Positions 18,175 through 25,680 of a DNA stretch of 40,682 nucleotides are shown piece by piece. Position 1 is the stretch's first letter. Each line of letters begins with the position of its first letter. The DNA is taken from assembly GCA_903897335.1 (NCBI GenBank), contig CAIUAY010000213.1, positions 1-40,682 on the forward strand. The letters run 5' to 3'. The DNA comes from an uncultured Chromatium sp. (GTDB taxonomy: Bacteria; Pseudomonadota; Gammaproteobacteria; Chromatiales; Chromatiaceae). The position numbers and the translations under genes are program-made. The notes beneath the pieces were generated by a model. It did not search any database. It was not told the DNA's origin and was given only the letters and a program-made list of their open reading frames with translations.

Positions 18175-18455
18175 GCCACGCCGTGCGTTCATCGGCTCTG
18201 ATCTCGCTGTCGAGGCATTCCGGCGCAAACTGGTCATCTGCGGGCTTGCGCCCGCGCTGGGTCTCGAACAAGAACCCGGCCTGTTTCCAGAATCGCCTTC
18301 TTCCATTGCCCGACTTGCACCGCCTGCATACCATGCTCCCAGCCAATCTCGTTGACGGTCTTGACCCCACGGATGGTCTCCAACCCGACCTTGGCCTTGA
18401 ACACCGCCGCGTACGTCTTGCGCTTTGCTTCAACCCTTTCGTGCCGCCTTGCAAC
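18175..18455 (-). pseudogene. Remnant of IS3-family OrfA transposase subunit
   Basis: On the minus strand one frame reads EAKRKTYAAVFKAKVGLETI, then RGVKTVNEIGWEHGMQAVQV and GQWKKAILETG, the helix-turn-helix part of IS3-type OrfA. The sequence then shifts frame to FLFETQRGRKPADDQFAPE and LDSEI, the usual next segment. It ends without the leucine zipper, and no orfB follows. The gene is thus truncated and frameshifted. No terminal inverted repeats of the parent element were recognised. Confidence 0.8.
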
Positions 18456-18528
18456 TTAAAGGGCTACTCGATTTTCGGGATTCACTTTACGGAACAGCCT
18501 TCGGTGCTGAGTCGTGAAGAGGGAATGG

Positions 18529-18573
18529 CATTTAATCCATGGTTCGACACGTGCGCCACGAACGGATTAAATG
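18529..18573. repeat. 10-bp inverted repeat upstream of ppsR
   Basis: CATTTAATCC (18529-18538) and GGATTAAATG (18564-18573) are perfectly complementary across a 25-nt loop, about 55 bp upstream of ppsR. It might be an operator or a hairpin in the ppsR leader; neither is supported by a known motif. Confidence 0.5.
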
Positions 18574-18627
18574 TGGCGTGAGTTTTTACGGAACGATTTT
18601 TCATTACCATTGACGACACTAAATCTT

Positions 18628-19482
18628 ATGAACCGCACCGTTTTTTTCGTCTCCGAGAGTACCGGCATTACCGCTGAAACACTTGGCCACAGCTTGCTCT
18701 CACAGTTCGATACCATCGATTTCGAGCAGGTCTACATGCCCTACATCGACACCGATCTGCGCGCCAGGGCACTGACCCAGCGGATGCAGGAAGCCGCCGA
18801 ACGCGACGGGATGCGACCGATTGTCTTTGCGACCATGCTCAACAACGAGATCCGCGAGATTCTCAAAAGCGGTAACTGCTTCTATATGGAGTTGTTCGAT
18901 GGCTTCATCGAGCCGCTGTCATCTGAGCTGGGCGTCCCACCGAGCCGTAAATCCGGCCAGAGCCACGCAATCACCAAGCCAAATTTCTACACTAAGCGCA
19001 TCGAGGCCATCAATTTTGCGATGGCTAATGATGACGGCATCCGGCCTGACAACTTCCATCGTGCCGACGTGGTTCTAACCGGGGTATCGCGCTCCGGCAA
19101 AACCCCGACCTGTCTCTATCTGGCGATGCACTATGGTCTGCGTTCGGCCAACTATCCGATCACTGAAGAAGATTTCGAGCGCGGCGACGTGCCACAACTG
19201 GTCTGGGACTGCCGTCATAAGCTGTTTGCGCTGACCATCGATCCACAGCGTCTGCAACTGATTCGGGAAGAACGTCGCCCCGGCAGTCCCTATGCTTCAA
19301 TGAGCCGCTGCACGGATGACATCCGCAAGGCACAGCAGATCTACAAACGTCTACAGATCCCGGTGCTCAATACGACCACCCAATCCATCGAGGAGATTGC
19401 CTCGCAGATCATCAAAATATTGAAAGACAATCTCGAGGGCTGGTCTGAGCCAATCGCACACGCCGGTGAGTCGCTGCACTGA
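18628..19482 (+). CDS. ppsR: PEP synthase regulatory protein (bifunctional kinase/pyrophosphorylase), 284 aa
   Basis: DUF299 protein that inactivates PEP synthase by ADP-dependent phosphorylation and reactivates it by Pi-dependent dephosphorylation. It starts MNRTVFFVSESTGITAETLG, the conserved family opening, and has the P-loop-like GVSRSGKT at residues 152-159, followed by TPTCLYLAMHYG. The length is usual. ATG 18628 is chosen because conservation begins there; the frame is open 57 bp further up without family similarity. The target gene ppsA is not in the window. An IS remnant lies directly upstream. pntAA begins 95 bp downstream on the same strand. Confidence 0.94.
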   Translation: MNRTVFFVSESTGITAETLGHSLLSQFDTIDFEQVYMPYIDTDLRARALTQRMQEAAERDGMRPIVFATMLNNEIREILKSGNCFYMELFDGFIEPLSSELGVPPSRKSGQSHAITKPNFYTKRIEAINFAMANDDGIRPDNFHRADVVLTGVSRSGKTPTCLYLAMHYGLRSANYPITEEDFERGDVPQLVWDCRHKLFALTIDPQRLQLIREERRPGSPYASMSRCTDDIRKAQQIYKRLQIPVLNTTTQSIEEIASQIIKILKDNLEGWSEPIAHAGESLH

Positions 19483-19577
19483 CGCTGATCAGCGGTTGCG
19501 ATCACAGGAAGCGACCATGATAATGCGCCGATTTCGCCGCCCCCTGGTGGCGACCCTGAACGCAAAGGCGAATTACC

Positions 19578-20675
19578 ATGCAGATCGGCATTCCACTTGA
19601 AACGCACCCCGGAGAAACGCGGGTTGCGTCCACGCCAGAAGTTGTCAAAAAGCTGATCGGAAAGGGCTTTGAGGTTCTGGTTGCGGCTGGCGCTGGCGAT
19701 CGTGCCGGGTATCCTGACGCCGATTACGCCCAGGCTGGCGCACGGCTCACTGACCGTGTTGGTGCCTATGATGTTGACCTGTTGCTGAAGGTGCGGCGAC
19801 CGGATGCCGCCGACGTGGACATGATGCGTCCGGGCGGGCTGTTTATCGGTCTGCTGGAAACCTGCGGCGAAGATGACATCCTGTCGGCGATGCTGGCCAA
19901 AAACATGCGCATCCTCGGCATGGAACGGATGCCGCGCACCTCGCGGGCGCAGTCGATGGACGCGCTGTCGTCGCAGAGTAATCTTGCAGGCTATCGCGCA
20001 ACCCTGGAAGCCGCAGCACGTTATGGCCGCTTTTTCCCAATGATGATGACCTCCGCAGGATCGGCGAAACCGGCGCGACTGGTCGTGCTGGGTGCGGGCG
20101 TTGCCGGTCTACAGGCCATCGCCACGGCGCGGCGGTTGGGCGCGGATGTCCATGCCTATGACGTGCGCCCGGAAACCCGCGAGCAGATTCTGTCGCTTGG
20201 GGCTAAACCGATCACGCTTGATCTGGGCGAAAGCGGAGCCGGGGAGGGTGGTTATGCCCGCGAGCTGTCGGCGGACGCCAAGGCGCGTCAACAGGCGGCG
20301 CTCGGCGATGAACTTGCCAAGGCGCATGTCATCATCACCACCGCGCTCATTCCCTGCCGACCGGCGCCGGTGCTGGTGACTGAGGAAGTCGTGCGGCGGA
20401 TGCGTTCGGGTTCGGTCATCGTCGATCTGGCGGCGGCTAGCGGCGGCAATTGTCCGCTGACCATCGCTAACGAAGTGATCAAGTGTCACGGCGTCACCAT
20501 CGTCGGCATCACCAATTTCCCCGCCTTGATTCCAGCAGACGCCAGCGCATTCTATGCCCGCAACCTGTTCAATCTGATCGAGATCATGTTCCAGCCGGAG
20601 GATTCCGGGCCGCAACTTAAAGATCTAGTCGAGGATGACATCACGGCGGCCATGCTGGTTAGTCCATCCGCGTAG
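19578..20675 (+). CDS. pntAA: NAD(P) transhydrogenase subunit alpha part 1 (dI), 365 aa
   Basis: NAD(H)-binding peripheral subunit of the proton-translocating transhydrogenase. It shows [15 protein letters not shown] at the N-terminus, the RQD-loop region [19 protein letters not shown] (123-141) that contacts the partner dIII domain, the Rossmann loop GAGVAG (172-177), and [15 protein letters not shown]. It is split from the membrane part, as in Rhodospirillum rubrum. At 365 residues it is shorter than R. rubrum alpha-1 (384), and the tail ends [11 protein letters not shown]. The stop codon TAG (20673-20675) lies inside the repeat at 20671-20734, which may have replaced the native last residues. 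It forms an operon with pntAB and pntB. Confidence 0.96.
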   Translation: MQIGIPLETHPGETRVASTPEVVKKLIGKGFEVLVAAGAGDRAGYPDADYAQAGARLTDRVGAYDVDLLLKVRRPDAADVDMMRPGGLFIGLLETCGEDDILSAMLAKNMRILGMERMPRTSRAQSMDALSSQSNLAGYRATLEAAARYGRFFPMMMTSAGSAKPARLVVLGAGVAGLQAIATARRLGADVHAYDVRPETREQILSLGAKPITLDLGESGAGEGGYARELSADAKARQQAALGDELAKAHVIITTALIPCRPAPVLVTEEVVRRMRSGSVIVDLAAASGGNCPLTIANEVIKCHGVTIVGITNFPALIPADASAFYARNLFNLIEIMFQPEDSGPQLKDLVEDDITAAMLVSPSA

Positions 20676-20734
20676 GGTTGCTGGTTTTGGCAACCCAACT
20701 TTTGGCATGTTGGGTTGATTGCATCAACCCTACG
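20671..20734. repeat. Dispersed two-hairpin repeat, copy B, overlapping the pntAA stop
   Basis: Perfect 10-bp terminal inverted repeats: CGTAGGGTTG (20671-20680) and CAACCCTACG (20725-20734). Inside are two hairpins: GGGTTGC (20675-20681) with GCAACCC (20690-20696), and GGGTTGAT (20712-20719) with ATCAACCC (20723-20730). It is inverted relative to copies A and C. It sits between pntAA and pntAB and contains the pntAA stop codon. Confidence 0.88.
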
Positions 20735-20764
20735 ATATTGAATACTTTTTCTGGAGTGACACCC

Positions 20765-21061
20765 ATGCCCGAGGCACTCGACCCCTCGATTATCGCCCTC
20801 TATATTTTCGTTCTGGCCTGTTTTATCGGTTACTGGGTGGTGTGGGGCGTCACGCCCTCGCTGCATACCCCGCTGGTGGCGCTAACCAACGCGATTTCCG
20901 GCATCGTTCTGGTCGGCGCGCTGCTGGTGGCAGGTGATCCTCACGCGGGAATTCTGATCCAGTTCATCGGCTTTCTGGCGGTGCTGCTGGCTTCGATCAA
21001 TGTTTTCGGTGGCTTTCTGGTGACTCACCGGATGCTCTCGATGTTTAAGAAGAAAAAATAA
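20765..21061 (+). CDS. pntAB: NAD(P) transhydrogenase subunit alpha part 2 (membrane), 98 aa
   Basis: Small integral membrane subunit. Three hydrophobic helices are visible: about residues 9-29 ([20 protein letters not shown]), 38-57 (with [16 protein letters not shown]) and 62-85 ([20 protein letters not shown]). VTHRM near the end is typical of the subunit. The start at 20765 has GGAG at 20752-20755. The repeat element occupies much of the gap to pntAA. pntB follows 12 bp after the stop. Confidence 0.95.
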   Translation: MPEALDPSIIALYIFVLACFIGYWVVWGVTPSLHTPLVALTNAISGIVLVGALLVAGDPHAGILIQFIGFLAVLLASINVFGGFLVTHRMLSMFKKKK

Positions 21062-21073
21062 GGACAGTCAGCC

Positions 21074-22474
21074 ATGGAATTCACCGTTAATCATCAGGCC
21101 CTGGCCTATCTGGTCTCAGCGATCCTCTTCATCCTTGGCTTAAAAGGATTGACGCATCCATCGACGGCGCGGCGCGGCAACTTTTACGCCATGTTCGGGA
21201 TGCTGATTGCCATCGCCGCCACCCTGCTGAGTCGCAATGTTCAATCTTACGGTTTCATCATCGCGGGCATCGCGGGCGGCGCGGTGATCGGCACCATCGT
21301 CGCTTTGCGGATTCAGATGACGGCCATGCCGCAACTGGTCGCGGCGCTGCACAGTTTTGTCGGTCTGGCGGCAGTGCTGGTGGGTGTCGGCACTTTTTTA
21401 CATAAACAGGAGGCTGGGCTGCTCAATGCGGTCTTGATGGGCGAGATCTCGGCGGGCGTGGTCATCGGCGCGATCACCTTCACCGGCTCGATCATCGCTT
21501 TCGGCAAGCTGCAAGGGTTACTGAGCGGCGCACCGGTCAAGTTTGTCGGACAACATCAGCTCAATGCGGTGATCGCGCTGGCAACGGTCGCACTGGCGGT
21601 GTATTTCGCGCTGACCGGCAGTCTGCTGTCGCTGATGGCCGTGACACTGCTGGCGCTGACACTCGGCATCACGCTGATCATCCCGATTGGCGGCGCAGAC
21701 ATGCCGGTTATCATCTCGATGCTCAACAGCTATTCGGGCTGGGCAGCCGCGGCGACCGGTTTCACCTTGCATAACGATCTGCTGATCATCGTCGGCGCAC
21801 TGGTCGGCTGCTCAGGCGCGATCCTGTCTTTCATCATGTGCAAAGCGATGAACCGCTCGATTATCAACGTCGTGTTCGGCGGATTCGGTTCTGATAGCGG
21901 CACCGGCGACAGCGCTGGCGCACAGGCCGCGCACAAGGGCGTGAAATCGGCAGCGGTCGAGGATGCGGTTTACTGGATGGAGGATGCCAACCGGGTGATC
22001 ATCGTGCCCGGCTATGGCATGGCGGTCGCACAAGCCCAGCATTCGCTAAAAGAACTGATGGAACTGCTGGAAGCGCGGGGCGTCGAGGTGAAGTTTGCGA
22101 TTCATCCAGTCGCCGGACGAATGCCGGGACACATGAACGTGCTGCTTGCCGAGGCCGATATTCCCTATGACCGGGTGCTGGAGATGGACGAAATCAATCC
22201 CGAATTCCCCAGCACTGACGTGGTGCTGGTGGTCGGCGCCAATGATGTCGTCAACCCGGCAGCCAAGGAAGACAAAACCAGTCCCATCTACGGGATGCCA
22301 ATTCTGGAAGCCGGACGTGCGCGACAGATCTATTTCCTCAAGCGATCCATGCGACCGGGCTATTCCGGCGTCGATAATCTGCTGTTCTATCAGGACAACA
22401 CCTCGCTGGTATTCGGCGATGCCAAGGACACCATCGATGGCATGAACGCTGCGCTGAAAGGTAGCGGTCATTAA
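21074..22474 (+). CDS. pntB: NAD(P) transhydrogenase subunit beta, 466 aa
   Basis: Integral membrane (dII) plus NADP(H)-binding (dIII) subunit; couples proton entry to NADPH formation. The N-terminal about 270 residues contain roughly nine hydrophobic helices, with NSYSGWAAAATGF conserved. The C-terminal dIII has VIIVPGYGMAVAQAQHS, HPVAGRMPGHMNVLLAEADI, VVGANDVVNPAA, and KRSMRPGYSGVDN near the end, all diagnostic of PntB. AAGGA precedes the ATG at good spacing. It is the last gene of pntAA-pntAB-pntB; mutM follows 20 bp later and may be co-transcribed. Confidence 0.98.
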   Translation: MEFTVNHQALAYLVSAILFILGLKGLTHPSTARRGNFYAMFGMLIAIAATLLSRNVQSYGFIIAGIAGGAVIGTIVALRIQMTAMPQLVAALHSFVGLAAVLVGVGTFLHKQEAGLLNAVLMGEISAGVVIGAITFTGSIIAFGKLQGLLSGAPVKFVGQHQLNAVIALATVALAVYFALTGSLLSLMAVTLLALTLGITLIIPIGGADMPVIISMLNSYSGWAAAATGFTLHNDLLIIVGALVGCSGAILSFIMCKAMNRSIINVVFGGFGSDSGTGDSAGAQAAHKGVKSAAVEDAVYWMEDANRVIIVPGYGMAVAQAQHSLKELMELLEARGVEVKFAIHPVAGRMPGHMNVLLAEADIPYDRVLEMDEINPEFPSTDVVLVVGANDVVNPAAKEDKTSPIYGMPILEAGRARQIYFLKRSMRPGYSGVDNLLFYQDNTSLVFGDAKDTIDGMNAALKGSGH

Positions 22475-22494
22475 GCGGCTGATGCTGTGCAACG

Positions 22495-23322
22495 ATGCCC
22501 GAACTTCCCGAGGTTGAAACGACGCGGCGTGGCATCCAGCCGTATCTGGAAGGGCAGCGCATCGCACGGCTAGTCGTGCGTGAAGCGCGTCTGCGCCAGC
22601 CGGTTCCTTCCGAAACGGCGGAACAGGTCGCCGGGCAGCGCATCCAGTCGCTGACGCGACGCAGTAAATATCTGCTGATCGGGCTGGAGCGCGGCAGTCT
22701 GCTCGTTCATCTCGGAATGTCCGGCAGTCTGCGGATCGTGGCCGCAGAGGCTCCACTCAAACGTCACGATCATCTGGATTTGATCCTCGCCGATAACACC
22801 TGTCTGCGTTTTCATGATCCGCGCCGGTTCGGGCTGTTTCTGTGGACGCCCGACTCACCCGAACTGGCACAGCGTCAACATCCGTTGCTGCATCATCTGG
22901 GGCCGGAACCGCTGACAGATGACTTCGATGGCGAGCATCTCTATCGGTTGAGCAAAACCCGACGTGTCGCCGTCAAGAGCTTCATCATGGATGCGGCTGT
23001 CGTGGTCGGTGTCGGCAACATCTACGCCAGTGAATCGCTGTTTCTGGCAGGCATCCATCCGGCGCGTCACTGTCATTGCGTGAGTCTGGCGCGTTACTGC
23101 CATCTCGCCAGCATGATCCGTCTGGTGCTCCAGAACGCTATCGAGCAAGGCGGAACCACGTTGCGCGATTTCGTCAATGAACAGGGACAACCTGGTTATT
23201 TTGCACAGTCGCTGAAAGTCTATGGACGTGCTGGCAAACCGTGCAAACGCTGTGGCGAGCCATTGCAACAGCAGCGCATCGGACAGCGGTCAAGCGTCTA
23301 CTGTCCGCGCTGTCAGCGTTGA
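22495..23322 (+). CDS. mutM: Formamidopyrimidine-DNA glycosylase Fpg/MutM, 275 aa
   Basis: Removes 8-oxoguanine and formamidopyrimidines and nicks the abasic site. The catalytic N-terminus [13 protein letters not shown] gives Pro2 and Glu3; Lys58 in RRSKYLL is the conserved basic residue. The helix-two-turn-helix has [19 protein letters not shown]. The C-terminal zinc finger has Cys-x2-Cys twice (CKRCGEPL and YCPRCQ), with the damage-recognition QRSSVY between them. The length is close to E. coli Fpg (269). The start has no strong ribosome site. It sits between pntB and the restriction-modification locus. Confidence 0.97.
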   Translation: MPELPEVETTRRGIQPYLEGQRIARLVVREARLRQPVPSETAEQVAGQRIQSLTRRSKYLLIGLERGSLLVHLGMSGSLRIVAAEAPLKRHDHLDLILADNTCLRFHDPRRFGLFLWTPDSPELAQRQHPLLHHLGPEPLTDDFDGEHLYRLSKTRRVAVKSFIMDAAVVVGVGNIYASESLFLAGIHPARHCHCVSLARYCHLASMIRLVLQNAIEQGGTTLRDFVNEQGQPGYFAQSLKVYGRAGKPCKRCGEPLQQQRIGQRSSVYCPRCQR

Positions 23323-23361
23323 GACGATGACCAAGGATCAAGGCGCTTTTCAGGACAATTC

Positions 23362-24810
23362 ATGTACGAAAACGCATTCAATCGCATTGAGCGCCATCTC
23401 CACGCCGAGGAAGGCATCAGCAACGAGCTGGATTATGTCGAGCAGATTTCCTGGGTGCTGTTTCTGAAATATCTGCACGATCTGGAGCGCGAACGGCGCG
23501 ACCGCGCTGAACTCGACGGCATCGACTACTGCCCGATCATCAGCGGGCGTTTTTGCTGGGATCAGTGGGCGGCACCGCGACAGCATGGTCTGTTTGATCA
23601 CAACGCGGCGCAGATCGGCGATGACCTGATCGACTTCATCGACGACGAGCTGTTTCCCTATCTCGCGTCTTTTCGCCGTTCAGCTACCAGCGCCGACACC
23701 ATCGACTACAAGATCGGCGAAATCTTCAACGAAATTCGTAACAAATTCCGCTCTGGTTACATCCTGCGCGACGTGCTGGAGATTGTTGACGGGCTGTCGT
23801 TCAACACCCAGGCGCAACGCTACGAATTATCCGAACTCTACGAGACGCGCATCCGGCGCATGGGCAATGCCGGACGCAACGGCGGCGAATACTACACGCC
23901 GCGCCCGCTGATCCGCGCCATGATCCAGGTGGTCAAGCCACTGATCGGCGAAACCATTTACGATGGCGCGGTTGGTTCAGCGGGCTTTCTGTGCGAGGCG
24001 TATCGTGCGCTGCGCCGCGATGATCTGACCGCCGCCGAGTACGAAACGCTCCAGAGCCGCACCTTCTTCGGGCAGGAAAAGAAATCGCTCGCCTATGTCA
24101 TCGGCATCATGAACATGCTGCTGCACGGCATCGAAGCGCCGAACATCGTCCACGCCAACTCGCTCAATGAAAACGTGCTGGACATTCAGGAACGCGACCG
24201 CCACGACGTGATTCTGGCTAATCCACCGTTCGGCGGTGGCGAGCGGCGCGAGGTGCAGCAGAATTTTCCAATCAAGTCGGGCGAAACCGCGTATCTGTTT
24301 TTGCAACACTTTATCCGCAAGCTCCACGCCGGTGGTCGGGCGGCTATCGTCATCAAGAATACTTTTCTCAGTAACACTGATAACGCCAGCGTCACGTTGC
24401 GGCGCGAGCTGCTGGAAAGCTGCAACCTGCACACCATTCTCGATTGTCCGCAGGGCACTTTTCAGGGTGCGGGCGTCAAGACTGTCGTGCTGTTTTTCGA
24501 GAAGGGCGCGCCCACCCGCCGTATCTGGTATTACCAGCTCGATCCGGGTCGCAGTCTGGGCAAGACCAACCCGCTGAACGATCAGGATTTAGCTGAGTTT
24601 GTTGCGCTGCAAGCAGGTTTCATGACCGGGCCGAAGTCGTGGCTGGTAGAGATGGTGGCGGTGGATGCGGCGACTTGCGACCTGTCGGTGAAGAATCCCA
24701 ACGCACCCAAAGCCGAGGCGCTACGTTCGCCTGAGACGATCATCGACGACATTCTTGCCCGCGACGCCGAGACGGCGGAAATTCTGGAGCGGATTCGGGG
24801 GATGCTGTGA
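23362..24810 (+). CDS. hsdM: Type I restriction-modification methyltransferase subunit HsdM, 482 aa
   Basis: Adenine N6-methyltransferase subunit. The N-terminal helical HsdM_N region is residues 1-150. Then come GEYYTPRP (175-182), SAM motif I in the variant form DGAVGSAGFL (201-210), and catalytic motif IV NPPFGG (287-292). The C-terminus ends AEILERIRGML. AGGA lies about 7 nt before ATG 23362. It is separated from hsdS by a repeat and a vapBC cassette; the last about 40 bp recur in degenerate form just before hsdS. With HsdS it forms the methyltransferase, and with HsdR the restriction complex. Confidence 0.95.
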   Translation: MYENAFNRIERHLHAEEGISNELDYVEQISWVLFLKYLHDLERERRDRAELDGIDYCPIISGRFCWDQWAAPRQHGLFDHNAAQIGDDLIDFIDDELFPYLASFRRSATSADTIDYKIGEIFNEIRNKFRSGYILRDVLEIVDGLSFNTQAQRYELSELYETRIRRMGNAGRNGGEYYTPRPLIRAMIQVVKPLIGETIYDGAVGSAGFLCEAYRALRRDDLTAAEYETLQSRTFFGQEKKSLAYVIGIMNMLLHGIEAPNIVHANSLNENVLDIQERDRHDVILANPPFGGGERREVQQNFPIKSGETAYLFLQHFIRKLHAGGRAAIVIKNTFLSNTDNASVTLRRELLESCNLHTILDCPQGTFQGAGVKTVVLFFEKGAPTRRIWYYQLDPGRSLGKTNPLNDQDLAEFVALQAGFMTGPKSWLVEMVAVDAATCDLSVKNPNAPKAEALRSPETIIDDILARDAETAEILERIRGML

Positions 24811-24820
24811 AAGTTTGCAG

Positions 24821-24905
24821 GTTGGGTTGATACAATCAACCCAACGTCACCGCTGAAGCAAGATGTTTGACGCACAGGTTGGGTTGCCAACAGCGTCAAC
24901 CCTAC
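24821..24905. repeat. Dispersed two-hairpin repeat, copy C
   Basis: The first hairpin is perfect: GTTGGGTTGAT (24821-24831), loop ACA, ATCAACCCAAC (24835-24845). The second half contains TTGGGTTGCCAACAGCG (24879-24895), identical to copy A, and ends CAACCCTAC (24897-24905), identical to copy B. It begins 10 bp after the hsdM stop and ends 32 bp before vapB, so it may also affect vapBC or hsdM transcript ends. Confidence 0.88.
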
Positions 24906-24937
24906 GACACTCGCTACTTTTTCCTTGGAGCGCCAAG

Positions 24938-25201
24938 ATGCCGACTCTGGTTCTGCGCAATGTCCCCGATGATCTATATAAGCAACTTAAGGCCACCGCT
25001 GCCGAGCACCGGCGCTCCATGACGCAGGAAGCCATCCTGTCACTACGCGACGCGCTGGAAGATACGCGGAAATCGCCACCTGTACCCGATCTGGAAGAAA
25101 TGCTCGACTGGCTGCGCCGTGAGGTCTGGTCATTGCCGGTACTCGACCGTCGGCGCGACGAGGACATCTTGGGGTATAACACGCATGGCATCCTCGATTG
25201 A
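24938..25201 (+). CDS. vapB: VapB/FitA-like ribbon-helix-helix antitoxin, 87 aa
   Basis: Antitoxin and autorepressor of the adjacent PIN toxin. It starts MPTLVLRNVPDDLYKQLKAT with the Arc-type strand and helices (residues 2-45), as in FitA/VapB antitoxins, then an extended Pro-rich and acidic C-terminus expected to wrap the toxin. TTGGAG lies 7 nt before ATG 24938. It overlaps vapC by 17 bp. The cassette is inserted between hsdM and hsdS. Confidence 0.85.
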   Translation: MPTLVLRNVPDDLYKQLKATAAEHRRSMTQEAILSLRDALEDTRKSPPVPDLEEMLDWLRREVWSLPVLDRRRDEDILGYNTHGILD

Positions 25202-25619
25202 TCTCGCGGTTGATACCAGCGCACTGACGGCGATCCTGCTCGGCGAGATTGAGGCGCCGGCTCTGTTGCGAGTACTGATTGCCGCGCCTCGAATCGGTTT
25301 GTGCGCCCCCAATCGTACCGAACTGTTGGTAGTCATACAGACACGACTTGGCGACGTTGGCGTCGAACGCGCCAGACAGCTCCTGACATTGACGCGGGTT
25401 CGCACTCTGGAACTGGACGAGGCGCTCGCCGATGCGGCTGGCGCGGCCTATCGCCGTTTCGGCAAGGGCAGACATCCAGCCGGACTGAACTTCGGCGATT
25501 GCTTTGCCTATGCATTAGCAATGCGCGAGCAGGTGCCGCTGCTGTTCAAGGGCGATGATTTTTCCAGAACCGATGTCCAGGTTGGGAGCTGGTCATTAGA
25601 TGAGACGTTGAGTGATTGA
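25185..25619 (+). CDS. vapC: VapC-family PIN-domain toxin (RNase), 144 aa
   Basis: Mg-dependent ribonuclease toxin. The PIN acidic residues are all present: Asp10 in AVDTSAL, Glu46 in NRTELLVV, Asp105 in NFGDCFAYALA and Asp124/125 in LFKGDDF. The length is usual for FitB/VapC. The start at 25185 lies within vapB (17-bp overlap), so the two are translationally coupled. It may target tRNA or rRNA, as other VapC do; this is not shown. The cassette could stabilise the restriction-modification locus. Confidence 0.87.
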   Translation: MASSIDLAVDTSALTAILLGEIEAPALLRVLIAAPRIGLCAPNRTELLVVIQTRLGDVGVERARQLLTLTRVRTLELDEALADAAGAAYRRFGKGRHPAGLNFGDCFAYALAMREQVPLLFKGDDFSRTDVQVGSWSLDETLSD

Positions 25620-25640
25620 GCGTCGGCGAGTCGGAAAGAT

Positions 25641-25680
25641 CGCGGCAGAAATTCTGGGGCGGATTTGAGGGATGGTGTAA
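25641..25680 (+). repeat. Degenerate duplicate of the hsdM 3' end
   Basis: CGCGGCAGAA followed by ATTCTGGGGCGGATTTGAGG and GATGGTGTAA matches the last 40 bp of hsdM (24771-24810) at 32 of 40 positions. In the hsdM frame it would read AEILGRI-stop-GMV-stop, against AEILERIRGML-stop in the gene. The final TAA overlaps the hsdS ATG as TAATG, the arrangement expected of an original hsdM-hsdS junction. Confidence 0.85.

Larger units (their letters stand above)
18113..18627. other. 515-bp gap with transposase remains and repeats
   Basis: Between the divergent aroA and ppsR starts there is no intact gene. It holds the IS3 orfA remnant (18175-18455), a 10-bp inverted repeat CATTTAATCC (18529-18538) and GGATTAAATG (18564-18573), and a 10-bp direct repeat TTTACGGAAC (18486-18495 and 18585-18594). 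Promoters for aroA and ppsR must lie at the edges, but I could not fix their hexamers. Confidence 0.6.

Noticed and set aside
18082-18306. Small frame beside the aroA start
   Set aside because: It overlaps both the IS3 remnant and aroA in another frame.
22046-22756. Minus-strand open frame across pntB and mutM
   Set aside because: Antisense to two certain genes and lacking any domain.
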